NCBI RefSeq assembly: GCF_900142665.1
Contig: NZ_FRBR01000004.1
Coordinates: 186,001 to 250,000 of the forward strand
From: Roseovarius pacificus
Lineage (GTDB): Bacteria; Pseudomonadota; Alphaproteobacteria; Rhodobacterales; Rhodobacteraceae
Length of the DNA stretch: 64,000 nt
Direction: 5' to 3'
In this document: in pieces, positions 63,097 through 64,000 of the stretch
Layout: every line of letters starts with the position of its first letter
Position numbering within the stretch: position 1 is the stretch's first letter
Translations under genes and position numbers: made by a program
The notes under the pieces: generated by a model
Told to the model about the DNA's origin: nothing
What the model saw: only the letters and a program-made list of their open reading frames with translations
Database searches by the model: none

Positions 63097-64000
63097 CGAG
63101 AAAGCACGGCGCGGCGAACTTGTCGTCGCTGCCCCAGTCGGATTCGTAAAAGCCGGGGACCGGCTTGAGAAGGATCCGGACCGCCGCGTGCAAGAGGCCA
63201 TATCCCTGGTTTTCGACAAGGTCGCCGAGCTGGGGAGCGCGCGGCAGGCCCTCATGTGGTTCCTCGAACATGGCCTTGAATTGCCCAGCTTGCGCAAACA
63301 GGGTGATGTGATCTGGCGGCGGCCGACATACGCCACCATCCATCGTATGATCGTCAACCCGGCCTATGGCGGGGCCTATGCCTATGGCAAGACCCAGGCA
63401 GCGGCGGGGTTCGGTGCAACCGCCATTCGCAGGAAAGATCGCGACGACTGGCTGGCATTGAAGCCGGGCGCACATGAAGGCTATGTGAGTTGGGAACGGG
63501 CAGAGGCGATCCGCAAAATGGTCAGCAATAATGTTCCTCAGAGCCGGCATCATGGCGCGGCCAAACATGGCTCTGCCCTCCTGGCCGGGCTGCTGCGTTG
63601 CCGACGCTGCGGCCGCAAGCTTACGGTTCGCTATACCGGCAAGAAGCATGACATCCCGCGTTACTCCTGCTGGCGCGGCCTTTTGGACAACGGCGAAACG
63701 CGCTGCATCGCCTTCGGCGGATTGCGGGTCGACGATGCCATTGAACAGGCGCTTTTGCAGGTAGTCGGACCCGGCGCCATTGCCGCCGCAGAGGTGGCCG
63801 CCAGGCAAGCACTGCGCCAGCGGGATCAGGTTCGCGATGCGCTCTGTCGTGATCTGGAAGCGGCTCAATACGCGACTGATCGGGCCTTCCGGCAGTATGA
63901 TGCATCCGATCCCGAGAACCGCCTCGTGACCGCCGAACTGGAAGTCCGCTGGAACCGGGCACTTCAGCAGGTTCAGGAGATCGAGAACAAGATCGTTCAC
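63097..64000 (+). pseudogene. Large serine recombinase, 5'-truncated by the IS6 element and running off the window
   Basis: An open frame continues from the IS6 right end to the window end without stop. It starts mid-protein at [20 protein letters not shown], then shows the Recombinase domain ([30 protein letters not shown]) and a recombinase zinc-ribbon ([13 protein letters not shown] ... RYSCWRG ... ETRCIAFGG), followed by a coiled region. The N-terminal resolvase catalytic domain with its serine is missing, so it cannot recombine DNA. It probably belonged to another mobile element. Confidence 0.85.

Noticed and set aside
62996..64000. Minus-strand 334-aa frame opposite the recombinase
   Set aside because: Its sequence resembles no family, while the plus strand clearly encodes a Recombinase domain and zinc ribbon.
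1..64000. CRISPR array, rRNA operon or complete prophage
   Set aside because: No regularly spaced repeats, rRNA signatures or structural phage genes were seen.

Overview
The window is GC-rich chromosomal DNA from an alphaproteobacterium of the order Rhodobacterales, most likely a marine Roseobacter-group bacterium. The evidence is a cbb3 oxidase locus flanked by hemN and fnrL with perfect FNR boxes, a TrcR (DUF1013) regulator, a COQ9 homologue, a close match to the DMSP lyase DddP, and a dnaX-ybaB-recR block. No genus can be named from the sequence alone.

Layout. 1-1.6 kb: a partial aldehyde dehydrogenase diverges from a 1-Cys peroxiredoxin around a perfect 20-bp palindrome. 1.7-11.4 kb: a surface-glycan modification island holds three different sulfotransferases, a 5'-truncated O-acyltransferase, a WbqC-like protein, a large protein joining a putative GT-D-like domain to a DegT-type aminotransferase domain, an RgpF-like protein and a GT2 glycosyltransferase. 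11.4-31 kb: mostly housekeeping genes (rpsU, COQ9, trcR, recR/ybaB/dnaX, 4.5S RNA, nudC, pheA), mixed with a sialidase-like protein, RNase T2, a metallopeptidase, a small phosphatase, a 5'-nucleotidase-type phosphoesterase and a membrane cytochrome c with two nearly identical heme domains. 31.2-37.1 kb: a yejABEF-type peptide ABC importer whose operon is interrupted by a REP-like element. 37-50.5 kb: the microaerobic respiration region, with hemN, fnrL, a universal stress protein, ccoNOQP, a LysR regulator and ccoGHIS. Four FNR boxes tie it into one FnrL-controlled circuit: FnrL senses oxygen, the cco genes build the high-affinity oxidase and its copper-loading machinery, and HemN supplies heme when oxygen is low. 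50.6-60.7 kb: a hydrolase-OsmC fusion, a diguanylate cyclase, dddP, a glycerophosphodiester phosphodiesterase, an antitoxin without a toxin, divergent hemE/hemC, an FAD-linked oxidase and a periplasmic glutathione peroxidase. 60.8-64 kb: tRNA-Met followed by degraded mobile DNA: an AlpA-like regulator, an IS110 remnant with a nonsense codon, an intact IS6-family element and a 5'-truncated serine recombinase that runs off the window.

Several families of short dispersed repeats lie between genes: a GGGGGC-hairpin/GGATATTT element (three copies), a two-hairpin element of about 75 bp (two copies) and a 35-bp element with GTACGAAA ends (two copies). No CRISPR array, rRNA operon or complete prophage is present. 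The least explained features are the sulfotransferase/fusion-protein glycan operon and the dispersed repeats.
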